Below, one piece after another: positions 15,736-24,721 of a DNA stretch of 40,237 bases; the first letter of the stretch is position 1; the number at the start of each line of letters is the position of its first letter. Made by a program: the position numbers and the translations under genes. The stretch lies in NCBI RefSeq assembly GCF_902497995.1, contig NZ_CABVII010000041.1:1-40237 (forward strand), written 5' to 3'. Source of the DNA: Pseudomonas fluorescens (GTDB taxonomy: Bacteria > Pseudomonadota > Gammaproteobacteria > Pseudomonadales > Pseudomonadaceae). The notes under the pieces are model-generated. The model made no database searches, was not told the DNA's origin, and saw nothing but the letters and a program-made list of their open reading frames with translations.

Positions 15736-15766
15736 AAGCAAGGGATCGGGAAACACCGACGAACCT

Positions 15767-15841
15767 GGAGCTGGCTTGCCAGCGATTGGCCTTCAAGCCT
15801 TGTGCCGTTCTGGTGGACGCTGTCGCCAGCAAGCCGGCTCC
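15767..15841. repeat. Degenerate REP-type inverted pair
   Basis: GGAGCTGGCTTGCCAGCGA (15767-15785) pairs with 15823-15841 with three mismatches. It lies in the 152-bp gap between the AraD1 and aldehyde dehydrogenase genes, so it may lower expression of the last gene without necessarily ending transcription. Confidence 0.7.
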
Positions 15842-15887
15842 TACAGGTCGCATACCCGTTTCTACACAGTCGATCAGGAAACGCCTC

Positions 15888-17468
15888 ATGACCACGCTAC
15901 TCGGACACAATTACATCGACGGCCGGCGCAGCGCCGACGGCACCCTGCAGCTGCAAAGCCTCGACGCAACCAGCGGTGAGCCACTGCCCGGCAGCTTCTT
16001 CCAGGCGACCGAAGCCGAAGTGGATGCCGCCGCCAACGCTGCCGCGGCCGCGTACCCGATCTACCGCAACCTCAGCGCGGAAAAACGTGCGCAGTTCCTC
16101 GACGCCATCGCCGATGAAATCGATGCCTTGGGCGATGATTTCGTCGCCACCGTGTGCCGTGAAACGGCGTTGCCGGCCGGGCGCATTCAAGGAGAGCGCG
16201 GGCGCACCAGCGGCCAGATGCGCCTGTTCGCCAAGGTCCTGCGCCGTGGTGATTTTTATGGCGCGCGCATCGATCGGGCGCTACCGGATCGTCAGCCGTT
16301 GCCGCGTCCGGATCTGCGGCAGTACCGCATCGCTCTGGGACCGGTCGCGGTGTTCGGCGCGAGTAACTTTCCGCTGGCATTTTCCACCGCCGGCGGTGAT
16401 ACCGCGTCCGCGCTGGCCGCCGGTTGCCCGGTGGTGTTCAAGGCCCACAGCGGCCACATGGCGACCGCCGAATGGGTGGCGGATGCGATCATCCGCGCCG
16501 CCGAGCGTACTGAAATGCCGGCCGGCGTGTTCAATATGATCTACGGCGGTGGCGTTGGTGAATGGCTGGTCAAGCATCCGGCGATCCAGGCCGTGGGCTT
16601 CACCGGTTCGCTCAAGGGCGGTAATGCACTGAGCCAGATGGCCGCGACACGGCCGCAGCCGATCCCGGTATTTGCGGAGATGTCGAGCATCAACCCGGTG
16701 TTCCTGCTGCCCGAAGCTCTCGCGGTGCGTGGCGAACAAATCGCCGCACAACTGGCCGGTTCGGTGACCCTGGGTTGTGGTCAGTTTTGCACCAATCCGG
16801 GCCTGGTAATCGGCCTGCGCTCTCCACAGTTCAGCACCTTTGTCGAAACATTTTGCGCGAGCATGAACCAGCAACCGCCACAAACCATGCTCAATGCCGG
16901 CGCGCTGGTCAGCTACAGCAAAGGCCTGGGCGAGCTGCATGAACATCCGGGGCTGACGCATCTGGCGGGCAAGCCGCAACAGGGCAATCAGGCTCATCCG
17001 CAGGTGTTCCAGGCGGATGTCAGTCTGTTGCTCAAGGGCGATGGACTGCTGCAGGAAGAGGTTTTCGGACCGACCACCATCATCGTTGAAGTCGAGGATC
17101 GGGTACAGCTCACGGCGGCGCTGCAGGGCCTGCGCGGGCAACTGACGGCGACGCTGATCGGCGAGGCCGGGGAGCTGCTGGAGTATCGCTGGCTGGCGGA
17201 GTTACTGCAGGAAAAGGTCGGGCGGATTCTGCTCAATGGGTATCCGACCGGGGTCGAGGTCTGCGATGCAATGGTGCATGGCGGGCCGTACCCGGCGACG
17301 TCGGATTCGCGCGGGACATCGGTCGGCACCCTGGCGATCGACCGTTTCCTGCGGCCGGTGTGCTTCCAGAATTATCCGGATGCGTTGTTGCCGCAGGCGT
17401 TGCAGGACGCTAATCCGTTGGGGATTCGGCGGTTGGTGGATGGGGAGGTGAGTGACAAGGCGCTGTAA
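15888..17468 (+). CDS. NADP-type aldehyde dehydrogenase, 2-oxoglutarate semialdehyde-like
   Basis: A 526-residue aldehyde dehydrogenase of the type that oxidises 2-oxoglutarate semialdehyde to 2-oxoglutarate. The catalytic Cys is C301 (GCGQFCTNPG), the general base E264 (VFAEMSS), the nucleotide segment FGASNFPLAF is near residues 156-165, and a GFTGS turn is at about 237-241. The family is longer than ordinary aldehyde dehydrogenases, as this one is. I chose the ATG at 15888 with CAGGAA before it; earlier in-frame codons run through the repeat at 15767-15841. It would complete the pathway by feeding 2-oxoglutarate into the citric acid cycle. A REP pair follows its stop. Confidence 0.9.
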   Translation: MTTLLGHNYIDGRRSADGTLQLQSLDATSGEPLPGSFFQATEAEVDAAANAAAAAYPIYRNLSAEKRAQFLDAIADEIDALGDDFVATVCRETALPAGRIQGERGRTSGQMRLFAKVLRRGDFYGARIDRALPDRQPLPRPDLRQYRIALGPVAVFGASNFPLAFSTAGGDTASALAAGCPVVFKAHSGHMATAEWVADAIIRAAERTEMPAGVFNMIYGGGVGEWLVKHPAIQAVGFTGSLKGGNALSQMAATRPQPIPVFAEMSSINPVFLLPEALAVRGEQIAAQLAGSVTLGCGQFCTNPGLVIGLRSPQFSTFVETFCASMNQQPPQTMLNAGALVSYSKGLGELHEHPGLTHLAGKPQQGNQAHPQVFQADVSLLLKGDGLLQEEVFGPTTIIVEVEDRVQLTAALQGLRGQLTATLIGEAGELLEYRWLAELLQEKVGRILLNGYPTGVEVCDAMVHGGPYPATSDSRGTSVGTLAIDRFLRPVCFQNYPDALLPQALQDANPLGIRRLVDGEVSDKAL

Positions 17469-17487
17469 TTGTTGGTGTCTGGGCCTC

Positions 17488-17571
17488 CGCCTTCGCGAGC
17501 AAGCCCGCTCCCACACTTGATCTGTGTCGCAACGAAGATCCAATGTGGGAGCGGGCTTGCTCGCGAAGGCG
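17488..17571. repeat. REP-type inverted pair, perfect 28-bp arms
   Basis: Arms 17488-17515 and 17544-17571 are perfect inverted complements around a 28-nt spacer. The element lies between the convergent aldehyde dehydrogenase and DMT permease genes and could stop transcription from both sides. Confidence 0.85.
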
Positions 17572-17591
17572 TCATCAGCAACACTACAAAA

Positions 17592-18500
17592 CTATCGGGC
17601 TGCGACCTCAGAGGCCTTCACCACACCCGGCTTCAACACCAACCACAACGCCGCCGCAATCAACACCCCGCCATATATGTGCGCCATCGACAACGGCTCA
17701 TCCAGTAACAACGCCCCCCACAACACCCCGAACGGCGGAATCAGGAAGGTCGTGGTCATCGACTTCACCGGCCCGACCGAGCTGAGCAGGCGGAAGTAAA
17801 TAATGTACGCCAATGCGGTACATACCAGCCCCAACCCCAGCAACGACAGCCAGACACTCCAGCCGCCCCAGCTCGCCGGTGGCTGACTGATCACGCTGTA
17901 GCCAAACAGCGGCAGCAACAACAAGGTCGCGCCCAGCATGCTGCCCAGGGCCGAAAGACGACTGTCGAGACCGCCGGCCTGATCAAGCCAGCGGCGAGCG
18001 AGGAACCCGGCAAAACCGTAGCAGGTGGTGGCGAGCAGGCAGGCGAGGGCGCCCATCAACAGGTCCAGGTCAAACGCCACCGGACCGGCCCGGGTCAGGA
18101 TGCCGACGCCGAACAGGCCGAGGAACACCCCGCCCAGCTTGGCGGCCGTGAGTTTTTCACTGAAGAACAGGCCGCCGATCAACACCCCCATCAGCGGCGT
18201 CGTGGCATTGAAAATCGCCGAGTAACCGGCCGGCAGCACTTGGGCGGCGACGGAGTAAAGGGTCGCTGGAATCCCGGAGTTGATCATCCCCAGCAGCATC
18301 ACCGTCTTGAGTTTGCCTTTGAAGTCCCAGCTGATGCGCATCAGGCCCAGGATCACCAGCAGCCCGACTGCTGCAATCGACACGCGGAAAAAAGCCGTGG
18401 GAACCGTGCCGATCACGGGGGCGATGATGCGCATGAACAGGAAGCTCGCCCCCCAAATGGCGGCAAGTGCCAGCAAACGCAGAGTATCGACGGGGTTCAC
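17592..18500 (-). CDS. DMT-family (EamA) transporter
   Basis: A 302-residue membrane protein with ten predicted membrane segments arranged as two EamA repeats (about residues 5-135 and 150-285). Such permeases move amino acids, metabolites or drugs, usually outward; the substrate is not readable. I prefer a GTG start at 18500, because GGAAGGAAA lies just upstream and the first membrane segment begins right after. An in-frame ATG far upstream at 18659 would overlap the divergent aceK gene and add 53 residues of no membrane character. Confidence 0.85.
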   Translation of the reverse strand: MNPVDTLRLLALAAIWGASFLFMRIIAPVIGTVPTAFFRVSIAAVGLLVILGLMRISWDFKGKLKTVMLLGMINSGIPATLYSVAAQVLPAGYSAIFNATTPLMGVLIGGLFFSEKLTAAKLGGVFLGLFGVGILTRAGPVAFDLDLLMGALACLLATTCYGFAGFLARRWLDQAGGLDSRLSALGSMLGATLLLLPLFGYSVISQPPASWGGWSVWLSLLGLGLVCTALAYIIYFRLLSSVGPVKSMTTTFLIPPFGVLWGALLLDEPLSMAHIYGGVLIAAALWLVLKPGVVKASEVAAR

Positions 18501-18630
18501 AGCGGTTTCCTTCCATGATTGGCGCGCAAGTGTCGCGCCAGTCCGGGCACAAGGCAATGGTTGCGTTGCGTCACACAGGACCACTAAGCTCAGGCTCCAA
18601 CGATAAGCACCAGCCGCCGAGGTTTTATCT

Positions 18631-20352
18631 ATGCCGCAGCATTGGCCAGCCGCCGACATCGCCCGAATGATCCTCGACGGCTTTGACGATTACCGCGAGC
18701 ATTTCCGTCAGATCACTGACGGCGCCCGAGCCCGTTTCGAACAGGCCAAGTGGCAGGAGGCGCAAATCGCGTCGGCTGCGCGGATCAATCTGTACGAAGA
18801 AAAAGTAGGCGAAACCGTGGCGCGACTGCGCACCTCCTTCGAAGCCGACACGCTGATGGACGACAGTTGCTGGCCGCTGGTCAAGAGCGCTTACATCACG
18901 CTGATCGACCTGCGCTTCGACGATGAGTTGTCCGAGACCTGGTACAACTCGATTTTCTGCGGGCTGTTCAGCCATGATCTGATCAGCGATGGCTGCATGT
19001 TCATCCACACCACCCGGCCAAGCCTGCGCCGGGCGCGTGCCGCGCAAACCCGCACCTATAAACCTCAAGGTCAGCTAGCCGGCATGCTCGCCAGTGTTTT
19101 CGCCGATTACCGTTTCAGCGAGGATTACGCCGACCTGCCCGGCGACCTGCGCCGCCTCGAAGGGCAATTGCGCGAGAGCCTGCCAGACTGGGTGTGCAAG
19201 GACCCGGAGTTGAGCGTAGAACTGTTTTCCTCGGTGCTTTACCGCAACAAGGGGGCGTACCTGGTGGGGCGCATCTACACCCAGGACGAGCAGTGGCCCT
19301 TGGTGATTCCGCTGCTGCACCGCGAAGGCCGCGGGATTCAGATCGATGCGTTGATCACCGATGAAGCGGACGTGTCGATCATCTTCTCCTTCACCCGCTC
19401 GTATTTCATGGTGGATGTGCCGGTGCCGGCGGAATTCATCGGTTTCCTCAAACGCATCCTGCCGGGCAAGCATATCGCCGAGTTGTACACTTCGATCGGC
19501 TTCTACAAACACGGCAAATCCGAGTTCTACCGGGCACTGATCAATCACCTGGCCAACACCGATGATCAGTTCATCATGGCGCCCGGCGTACGCGGCATGG
19601 TCATGAGCGTGTTCACCCTGCCGGGTTTCACTACCGTATTCAAGATCATCAAGGACCGCTTCTCGCCGTCGAAAAACGTCGACCGCGCCACGGTGTTCGA
19701 GAAGTACCGTCTGGTGAAAAGCGTCGACCGGGTCGGGCGCATGGCCGATACCCAGGAATTTGCCGACTTTCGTTTCCCGTTGAGCAAGTTCGAGCCGGCG
19801 TGCCTGGAAGAGTTGCTCGAAGTGGCCGCGTCCACGGTGTCGGTGGAAGACGACACGGTGCTGATTCGCCACTGCTGGACCGAGCGGCGGATGACGCCGC
19901 TGAACCTGTACCTGGAACACGCCAACCCGGCGCAGGTGCGCGAGGCACTGGAAGATTACGGTCTGGCGATCAAGCAACTGGCGGCGGCGAACATCTTTCC
20001 AGGCGACATGCTGCTCAAAAACTTTGGCGTCACCCGTCACGGCCGAGTGGTGTTCTATGACTATGACGAAATCTGTTTCCTGACCGAGGCCAACTTCCGC
20101 CATATCCCGCAACCGCGTACTCCGGAAGACGAAATGGCCTCCGAGCCGTGGTATTCGATCGGGCCGCTGGATGTGTTTCCCGAGGAGTTTCCGCCGTTTC
20201 TGTTTGCCGATTCCGGGCAGCGCAAATTGTTCGATCAGTTGCATGGCGAGCTGTACAACGCCGATTACTGGAAAAGCCTGCAGGAGGCGATTCGCGCTGG
20301 CAAAGTGATTGATGTGTTCCCGTACCGCCGCAAAGGTCGCGATAACGAGTAA
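18631..20352 (+). CDS. aceK: Isocitrate dehydrogenase kinase/phosphatase
   Basis: A 573-residue AceK (the E. coli protein has 578). It phosphorylates and dephosphorylates isocitrate dehydrogenase, directing carbon between the citric acid cycle and the glyoxylate bypass. The AceK ATP-binding segment APGVRGMVMSVFTLPGF lies near residues 315-331 with a Lys in FKIIKD. The catalytic acidic residues follow in GDMLLKNFG (about 458) and DYDE (about 477). GAGG precedes the ATG by 8 bp. Isocitrate lyase and malate synthase genes are not adjacent, unlike the enterobacterial aceBAK operon. A REP pair follows its stop. Confidence 0.95.
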   Translation: MPQHWPAADIARMILDGFDDYREHFRQITDGARARFEQAKWQEAQIASAARINLYEEKVGETVARLRTSFEADTLMDDSCWPLVKSAYITLIDLRFDDELSETWYNSIFCGLFSHDLISDGCMFIHTTRPSLRRARAAQTRTYKPQGQLAGMLASVFADYRFSEDYADLPGDLRRLEGQLRESLPDWVCKDPELSVELFSSVLYRNKGAYLVGRIYTQDEQWPLVIPLLHREGRGIQIDALITDEADVSIIFSFTRSYFMVDVPVPAEFIGFLKRILPGKHIAELYTSIGFYKHGKSEFYRALINHLANTDDQFIMAPGVRGMVMSVFTLPGFTTVFKIIKDRFSPSKNVDRATVFEKYRLVKSVDRVGRMADTQEFADFRFPLSKFEPACLEELLEVAASTVSVEDDTVLIRHCWTERRMTPLNLYLEHANPAQVREALEDYGLAIKQLAAANIFPGDMLLKNFGVTRHGRVVFYDYDEICFLTEANFRHIPQPRTPEDEMASEPWYSIGPLDVFPEEFPPFLFADSGQRKLFDQLHGELYNADYWKSLQEAIRAGKVIDVFPYRRKGRDNE

Positions 20353-20368
20353 GGCTCATTGACGTCTT

Positions 20369-20428
20369 CGCGGGCAAGCCCGCTCCCACAGGTTATGCGT
20401 AGTCCCTGTGGGAGCGAGCTTGCTCGCG
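20369..20428. repeat. REP-type inverted pair
   Basis: Arms 20369-20392 and 20405-20428 pair over 24 bp with two mismatches around a 12-nt loop, between aceK and hrpA. Confidence 0.8.
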
Positions 20429-20501
20429 ATCGGCCGCGCAGCGGTCGTAAAATCTGCGACAATCCGCCCCCTGCGCCACTAGACGACTTATTGCGTACCT
20501 G

Positions 20502-23500
20502 ATGACTGACGAATCGCCTTCCATCGACAAACTGCTGAAAAACCTCGATCACGCCATGCTCGCCGACCGCCACCGGCTGCGGCGGCAGTTGCTCGAGCTG
20601 CGCAAGAAACCCGACGAGGCCAGGCTGGCCCAGTGGGCCGCGCGCCTGCAAGCCTCCTGCGATCAGGTGCTGGCGCGGCGTGCCAGCCTGCCGGTGGTGC
20701 GTTACGACGACAGCCTGCCGATCGCCGCCAAGCGCGATGAAATCAAGGCAGCGCTGCTCAAGCATCAGGTGCTGATCATCGCTGGCGAAACCGGTTCGGG
20801 TAAGACCACCCAGTTGCCGAAGATCTGCCTGGAAATCGGTCGCGGCCAGCATGGCCTGATCGGCCACACCCAACCCCGCAGGATCGCAGCGCGTAGCGTG
20901 GCCAGTCGGGTCGCCGAAGAATTGGGCACGCCGTTGGGCGCGCTGGTCGGCTATCAGGTGCGGTTCGAGGATCAGAGCGATTCCAACACCCTGATCAAGC
21001 TGATGACCGACGGCATCCTGCTGGCGGAAACCCAGAACGACCGCTACCTCGAACGCTACGACACGATCATCGTCGACGAAGCCCACGAACGCAGCCTGAA
21101 CATCGACTTCCTGCTCGGTTACCTGAAAACCCTGCTGCCGCGCCGTCCGGACCTGAAAGTCATCATCACTTCGGCGACCATCGACCTGGAGCGCTTTTCC
21201 AAGCACTTCGACGACGCGCCGATCGTCGAAGTCTCCGGCCGCACCTTCCCGGTGGACACCTGGTATCGCCCGCTGACCCTGGAGCAGGACGAGGAGGGCA
21301 ACCGCGTCGAGGATGACTTGACGGTGGATCAGGCCATCCTGGCGACCCTCGACGAAATCGCCGCATTCGAACGCAGCGAGCGCAAGAGCCCGGGCGATGT
21401 GCTGGTATTCCTGCCCGGCGAACGGGAGATTCGCGATGCCGCCGACATGTTGCGCAAGGCCCAGCTCAAGCACACCGAAATCCTGCCGCTGTATGCACGG
21501 TTGTCGCCGGCCGAGCAGCAACGGATTTTCCAGTCGCACCCAGGCCGTCGCGTGGTGCTGGCGACCAACGTCGCTGAAACCTCGCTGACGGTGCCGGGCA
21601 TCCGTTACGTGATCGACAGCGGCACCGCGCGCATCAGTCGCTACAGCTATCGGGCCAAGGTCCAGCGCCTGCCCATCGAAGCCATTTCCCAGGCCAGCGC
21701 CAACCAGCGCAAGGGTCGTTGCGGGCGGGTCGAGCCGGGCATCTGCGTGCGGCTGTTCAGCGAAGAGGACTTTATCGGTCGTCCGGAATTTACCGATCCG
21801 GAGATCCTGCGCACCAACCTGGCGGCGGTGATTCTGCAGATGCTGCACCTGCGCCTGGGCGAGATCACCGATTTCCCGTTTATCGAGCCGCCGGATGGCA
21901 AGGCCATCAGCGACGGTTTCAACCTGCTGCAAGAACTCTCGGCAGTGGATCGCAACAGCCAGTTGACCCCGCTCGGTCGTCAACTGGCGAGACTGCCGGT
22001 GGACCCGCGCATGGGCCGCATGCTGCTGGAAGCGGCGAAACTCGGCAGCTTGCAGGAAGTGCTGATCGTCGCCAGCGCCATGTCGATCCAGGACCCGCGC
22101 GAGCGTCCGCCGGAGCGTCAGCAAGCGGCGGATCAGGCCCACGCGCAATGGAAAGACGTCGACTCGGACTTCGCCGGGCTGGTCAATCTGTGGCGTGGTT
22201 TTGAAGAGCAGCGCCAGGCCCTGACGGCGAGTCCGTTGCGCAACTGGTGCCGCAAGAATTTCCTCAATTATCTGCGCCTGCGCGAGTGGCGCGATTCTCA
22301 CCGGCAGTTGAGCCTGATCTGCCGCGACATGCAGCTGAGCCTCAATAAAGAGCCGGCGGATTACCCGAAACTGCACAAAGCCGTGCTCTCGGGCCTGCTC
22401 AGCCAGATCGGTCAGAAAACCGAAGACGGCGATTACCTCGGTGCCCGTCAGCGACGCTTCTGGATTCACCCGTCATCCGGGCTGGGTAAAAAGCGCCCGC
22501 AATGGCTGATGACCGCCGAACTGGTGGAAACCACCAAGCTCTATGCGCGGATGGTGGCCAAGATCGATGCCGACTGGATCGAGCCGCTCGCCGGGCACCT
22601 GATCAAGAAAAACCACTTCGAACCCCATTGGGAGAAGAAGCGCGGCCAGGTCGTGGCCTTTGAACAGATCACCCTGTTCGGCTTGATCGTGGTCGGTCGC
22701 CGGCCGGTGCACTACGGACCGATCGATCCTGCGACGTCACGTGAGTTGTTCATTCGTGAGGGCTTGGTGCGTGGCGAGATTCAGTCGAAAGCCAAATGCC
22801 TGACGGCCAACAAACAACTGTTGGAACAGCTCGACGAACTCGAAGCCAAGGCGCGTCGCCGCGACATTCTGGCGGACGAAGAAACCCTGTTCGCCTTCTA
22901 CGACGCGCGACTGCCGGCCGAGATCCACCAGACCGCGACCTTCGACAGCTGGTACCGGGTCAACAGCCAGAAAGACCCGCAGTTGCTGATCATGCGCGAA
23001 GAAGACGTATTGGCTCGCGAAGCCAGCGAGGTCACCGCCGCGCATTACCCGGACACCTTGCACATCGGCGACCTGGAGCTGGCCCTGAGTTATCACTTCG
23101 AGCCCAACCATCCCCGCGACGGCGTGACCCTGCGGGTGCCGGCGCCGCTGTTGCCGATGTTGCCGCCGGAGCGCCTGGAGTGGCTGGTGCCGGGCGTGAT
23201 CGAGGCCAAGTGCATTGCGCTGGTGCGCAACCTGCCCAAGGCCCTGCGCAAGAACTTCGTGCCGGTGCCGGACTTCGTCAAAGCCGCGCTACAGCGCATG
23301 ACCTTCGCCGAGGGCTCGTTACCCCAGGCATTGGGTCGTGAATTGCTGCGCATGACGGGGGCGCGGGTCAGCGATGAAGCCTGGGCCGAAGCGTCGCAGC
23401 AGGTCGAAAGCCATCTGCGGATGAACCTGGAAATCGTCGACGGCCAGGGCAAGTTTCTCGGTGAGGGGCGGGACCTGGGCGAGTTGACCGCGCGCTTTGC

Positions 23501-24413
23501 CGAGGCCAGCCAGGCCGCGTTGGCCGTGCCGCAAACTGCGAAAAGCCAGCAACCGGTGGAGGCGAAAGTCTTTGCCGCCGTCGCTGAGAAAACCCAGCAG
23601 AAGATTGCCGGCCTGTCGATGACGGTCTATCCGGCGCTGGTGGAAGAGAGCGGCACGGTCAAGGAAGGGCGTTTTTCCACGCCGGCCGAAGCCGAATTCC
23701 AGCATCGCCGGGCCTTGCAGCGTTTGCTGATGCAGCAACTGGCGGAACCGGCGAAGTTCCTGCGCGGCAAGTTGCCGGGGCTGACCGAGCTGGGTCTGAT
23801 GTACCGCGACATGGGGCGTATCGACAGCCTGGTGGAAGACATCCTGCTGGCGAGTCTCGACAGCTGCATCCTCGACGGCGAAGACCCGCTGCCGCGTGAT
23901 GGCGCCGCACTGGCGGCGCTGGCCGAGCGCAAGCGCGGCGGCTGGACCGAGCACGCCGAGCGGTTGGCGAAGCTGACGCTGGAGATTCTCAAGCTCTGGC
24001 ACGGTCTGCAAAAACGTTTCAAGGGTAAGATCGACCTGGCGCAAGCCGTGGCCCTGAACGATATCAAGCAGCAGCTCAGCCATCTGGTGTATCCGGGGTT
24101 CGTGCGTGAAACCCCGATGCAATGGCTCAAGGAACTGCCGCGCTACCTCAAGGCCATCGAGCAGCGCTTCGAAAAACTCGGCGCTCAGGTGCAGAAGGAC
24201 CGGGTCTGGAGCGGCGAGTTGTCCGGGCTCTGGGCTCAATACCAGACCCGCGCCAACAAGCACGCCCAGGAAGGCAAGCGCGATCCGCAGCTGGAGCTGT
24301 ATCGCTGGTGGCTGGAGGAATACCGGGTTTCGTTGTTCGCCCAGCAATTGGGGACCAAGGTGCCGATCTCCGACAAGCGCCTGAACAAGCAATGGACCCA
24401 GGTCGAACCCTAA
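20502..24413 (+). CDS. hrpA: ATP-dependent DEAH-box RNA helicase HrpA
   Basis: A 1303-residue DEAH-box helicase, nearly the same length as E. coli HrpA (1300). Motif I is GETGSGKT at residues 95-102, motif II DEAH at 192-195, motif III SAT near 225, and the helicase C-terminal domain includes NVAETSLTVPGI and QRKGRCGRVEPG. The long C-terminal part is the HrpA-specific extension. HrpA is a cytoplasmic RNA helicase linked to mRNA processing and to rescue of stalled ribosomes. The ATG at 20502 has only a weak ribosome site. A stable REP-type hairpin 10 bp after the stop may end the transcript. Confidence 0.96.
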   Translation: MTDESPSIDKLLKNLDHAMLADRHRLRRQLLELRKKPDEARLAQWAARLQASCDQVLARRASLPVVRYDDSLPIAAKRDEIKAALLKHQVLIIAGETGSGKTTQLPKICLEIGRGQHGLIGHTQPRRIAARSVASRVAEELGTPLGALVGYQVRFEDQSDSNTLIKLMTDGILLAETQNDRYLERYDTIIVDEAHERSLNIDFLLGYLKTLLPRRPDLKVIITSATIDLERFSKHFDDAPIVEVSGRTFPVDTWYRPLTLEQDEEGNRVEDDLTVDQAILATLDEIAAFERSERKSPGDVLVFLPGEREIRDAADMLRKAQLKHTEILPLYARLSPAEQQRIFQSHPGRRVVLATNVAETSLTVPGIRYVIDSGTARISRYSYRAKVQRLPIEAISQASANQRKGRCGRVEPGICVRLFSEEDFIGRPEFTDPEILRTNLAAVILQMLHLRLGEITDFPFIEPPDGKAISDGFNLLQELSAVDRNSQLTPLGRQLARLPVDPRMGRMLLEAAKLGSLQEVLIVASAMSIQDPRERPPERQQAADQAHAQWKDVDSDFAGLVNLWRGFEEQRQALTASPLRNWCRKNFLNYLRLREWRDSHRQLSLICRDMQLSLNKEPADYPKLHKAVLSGLLSQIGQKTEDGDYLGARQRRFWIHPSSGLGKKRPQWLMTAELVETTKLYARMVAKIDADWIEPLAGHLIKKNHFEPHWEKKRGQVVAFEQITLFGLIVVGRRPVHYGPIDPATSRELFIREGLVRGEIQSKAKCLTANKQLLEQLDELEAKARRRDILADEETLFAFYDARLPAEIHQTATFDSWYRVNSQKDPQLLIMREEDVLAREASEVTAAHYPDTLHIGDLELALSYHFEPNHPRDGVTLRVPAPLLPMLPPERLEWLVPGVIEAKCIALVRNLPKALRKNFVPVPDFVKAALQRMTFAEGSLPQALGRELLRMTGARVSDEAWAEASQQVESHLRMNLEIVDGQGKFLGEGRDLGELTARFAEASQAALAVPQTAKSQQPVEAKVFAAVAEKTQQKIAGLSMTVYPALVEESGTVKEGRFSTPAEAEFQHRRALQRLLMQQLAEPAKFLRGKLPGLTELGLMYRDMGRIDSLVEDILLASLDSCILDGEDPLPRDGAALAALAERKRGGWTEHAERLAKLTLEILKLWHGLQKRFKGKIDLAQAVALNDIKQQLSHLVYPGFVRETPMQWLKELPRYLKAIEQRFEKLGAQVQKDRVWSGELSGLWAQYQTRANKHAQEGKRDPQLELYRWWLEEYRVSLFAQQLGTKVPISDKRLNKQWTQVEP

Positions 24414-24422
24414 AGGCTTTTT

Positions 24423-24488
24423 GTAGGAGTCAGGCTTGCCGGCGAAGGCGATCATAAGGACGCCTTCGCCGGCAAGCCTGGCTCCTAC
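24423..24488. repeat. REP-type inverted pair after hrpA
   Basis: Arms 24423-24450 and 24461-24488 pair over 28 bp with one mismatch around a 10-nt loop. It is a variant core (CAGGCTTGCCGGCGAAGGCG) and is a likely transcription or processing barrier. Confidence 0.85.
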
Positions 24489-24667
24489 GGTAATGCGTTG
24501 TGTCTGCGGTAGGGGGTTGCTCCAGCAAATAGGGCCAAACCCCAAGGTTTATGGCAAACTTCGCGCCTATAAACGCCGGCCCCGCGGTTTTGAGCCTTTA
24601 CGGTCGCGGGCGGGTCGGAATAAAGCGATGCCAGGTTTGCATCCCCGGATGGGAATAGACCCTTAAT

Positions 24668-24691
24668 GTGTTGGTACGTCAGTGCCAACAC
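24668..24691. promoter_or_regulatory. Dyad 30 bp before the FabH-like start
   Basis: GTGTTGGTAC (24668-24677) pairs with GTGCCAACAC (24682-24691) with a single G-T pair and a 4-nt loop. It could be an operator for a dimeric regulator or a hairpin in the mRNA leader. No T run follows directly, so termination is unlikely. Confidence 0.5.
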
Positions 24692-24721
24692 TTTCTGCCT
24701 GAACAGATTAGAGAAACGACC

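Larger units (their letters stand above)
24414..24721. other. Gap between hrpA and the FabH-like gene
   Basis: No gene is supported in these 308 bp. A REP-type hairpin (24423-24488) is followed by about 180 bp likely to hold the promoter, with a small CATCC/GGATG dyad near 24642-24653, and then a strong leader hairpin (24668-24691) just before the start codon. Confidence 0.5.

Noticed and set aside
13412..15756. Two long frames opposite the dehydratase and AraD1 genes
   Set aside because: They are antisense shadows of recognised enzymes, with His- and Asp-rich low-information translations.
20265..22469. Open frame of 734 codons opposite aceK end and hrpA
   Set aside because: It is a mirror of hrpA codon use. 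The true gene has all helicase motifs; the opposite frame shows no domain or ribosome site.
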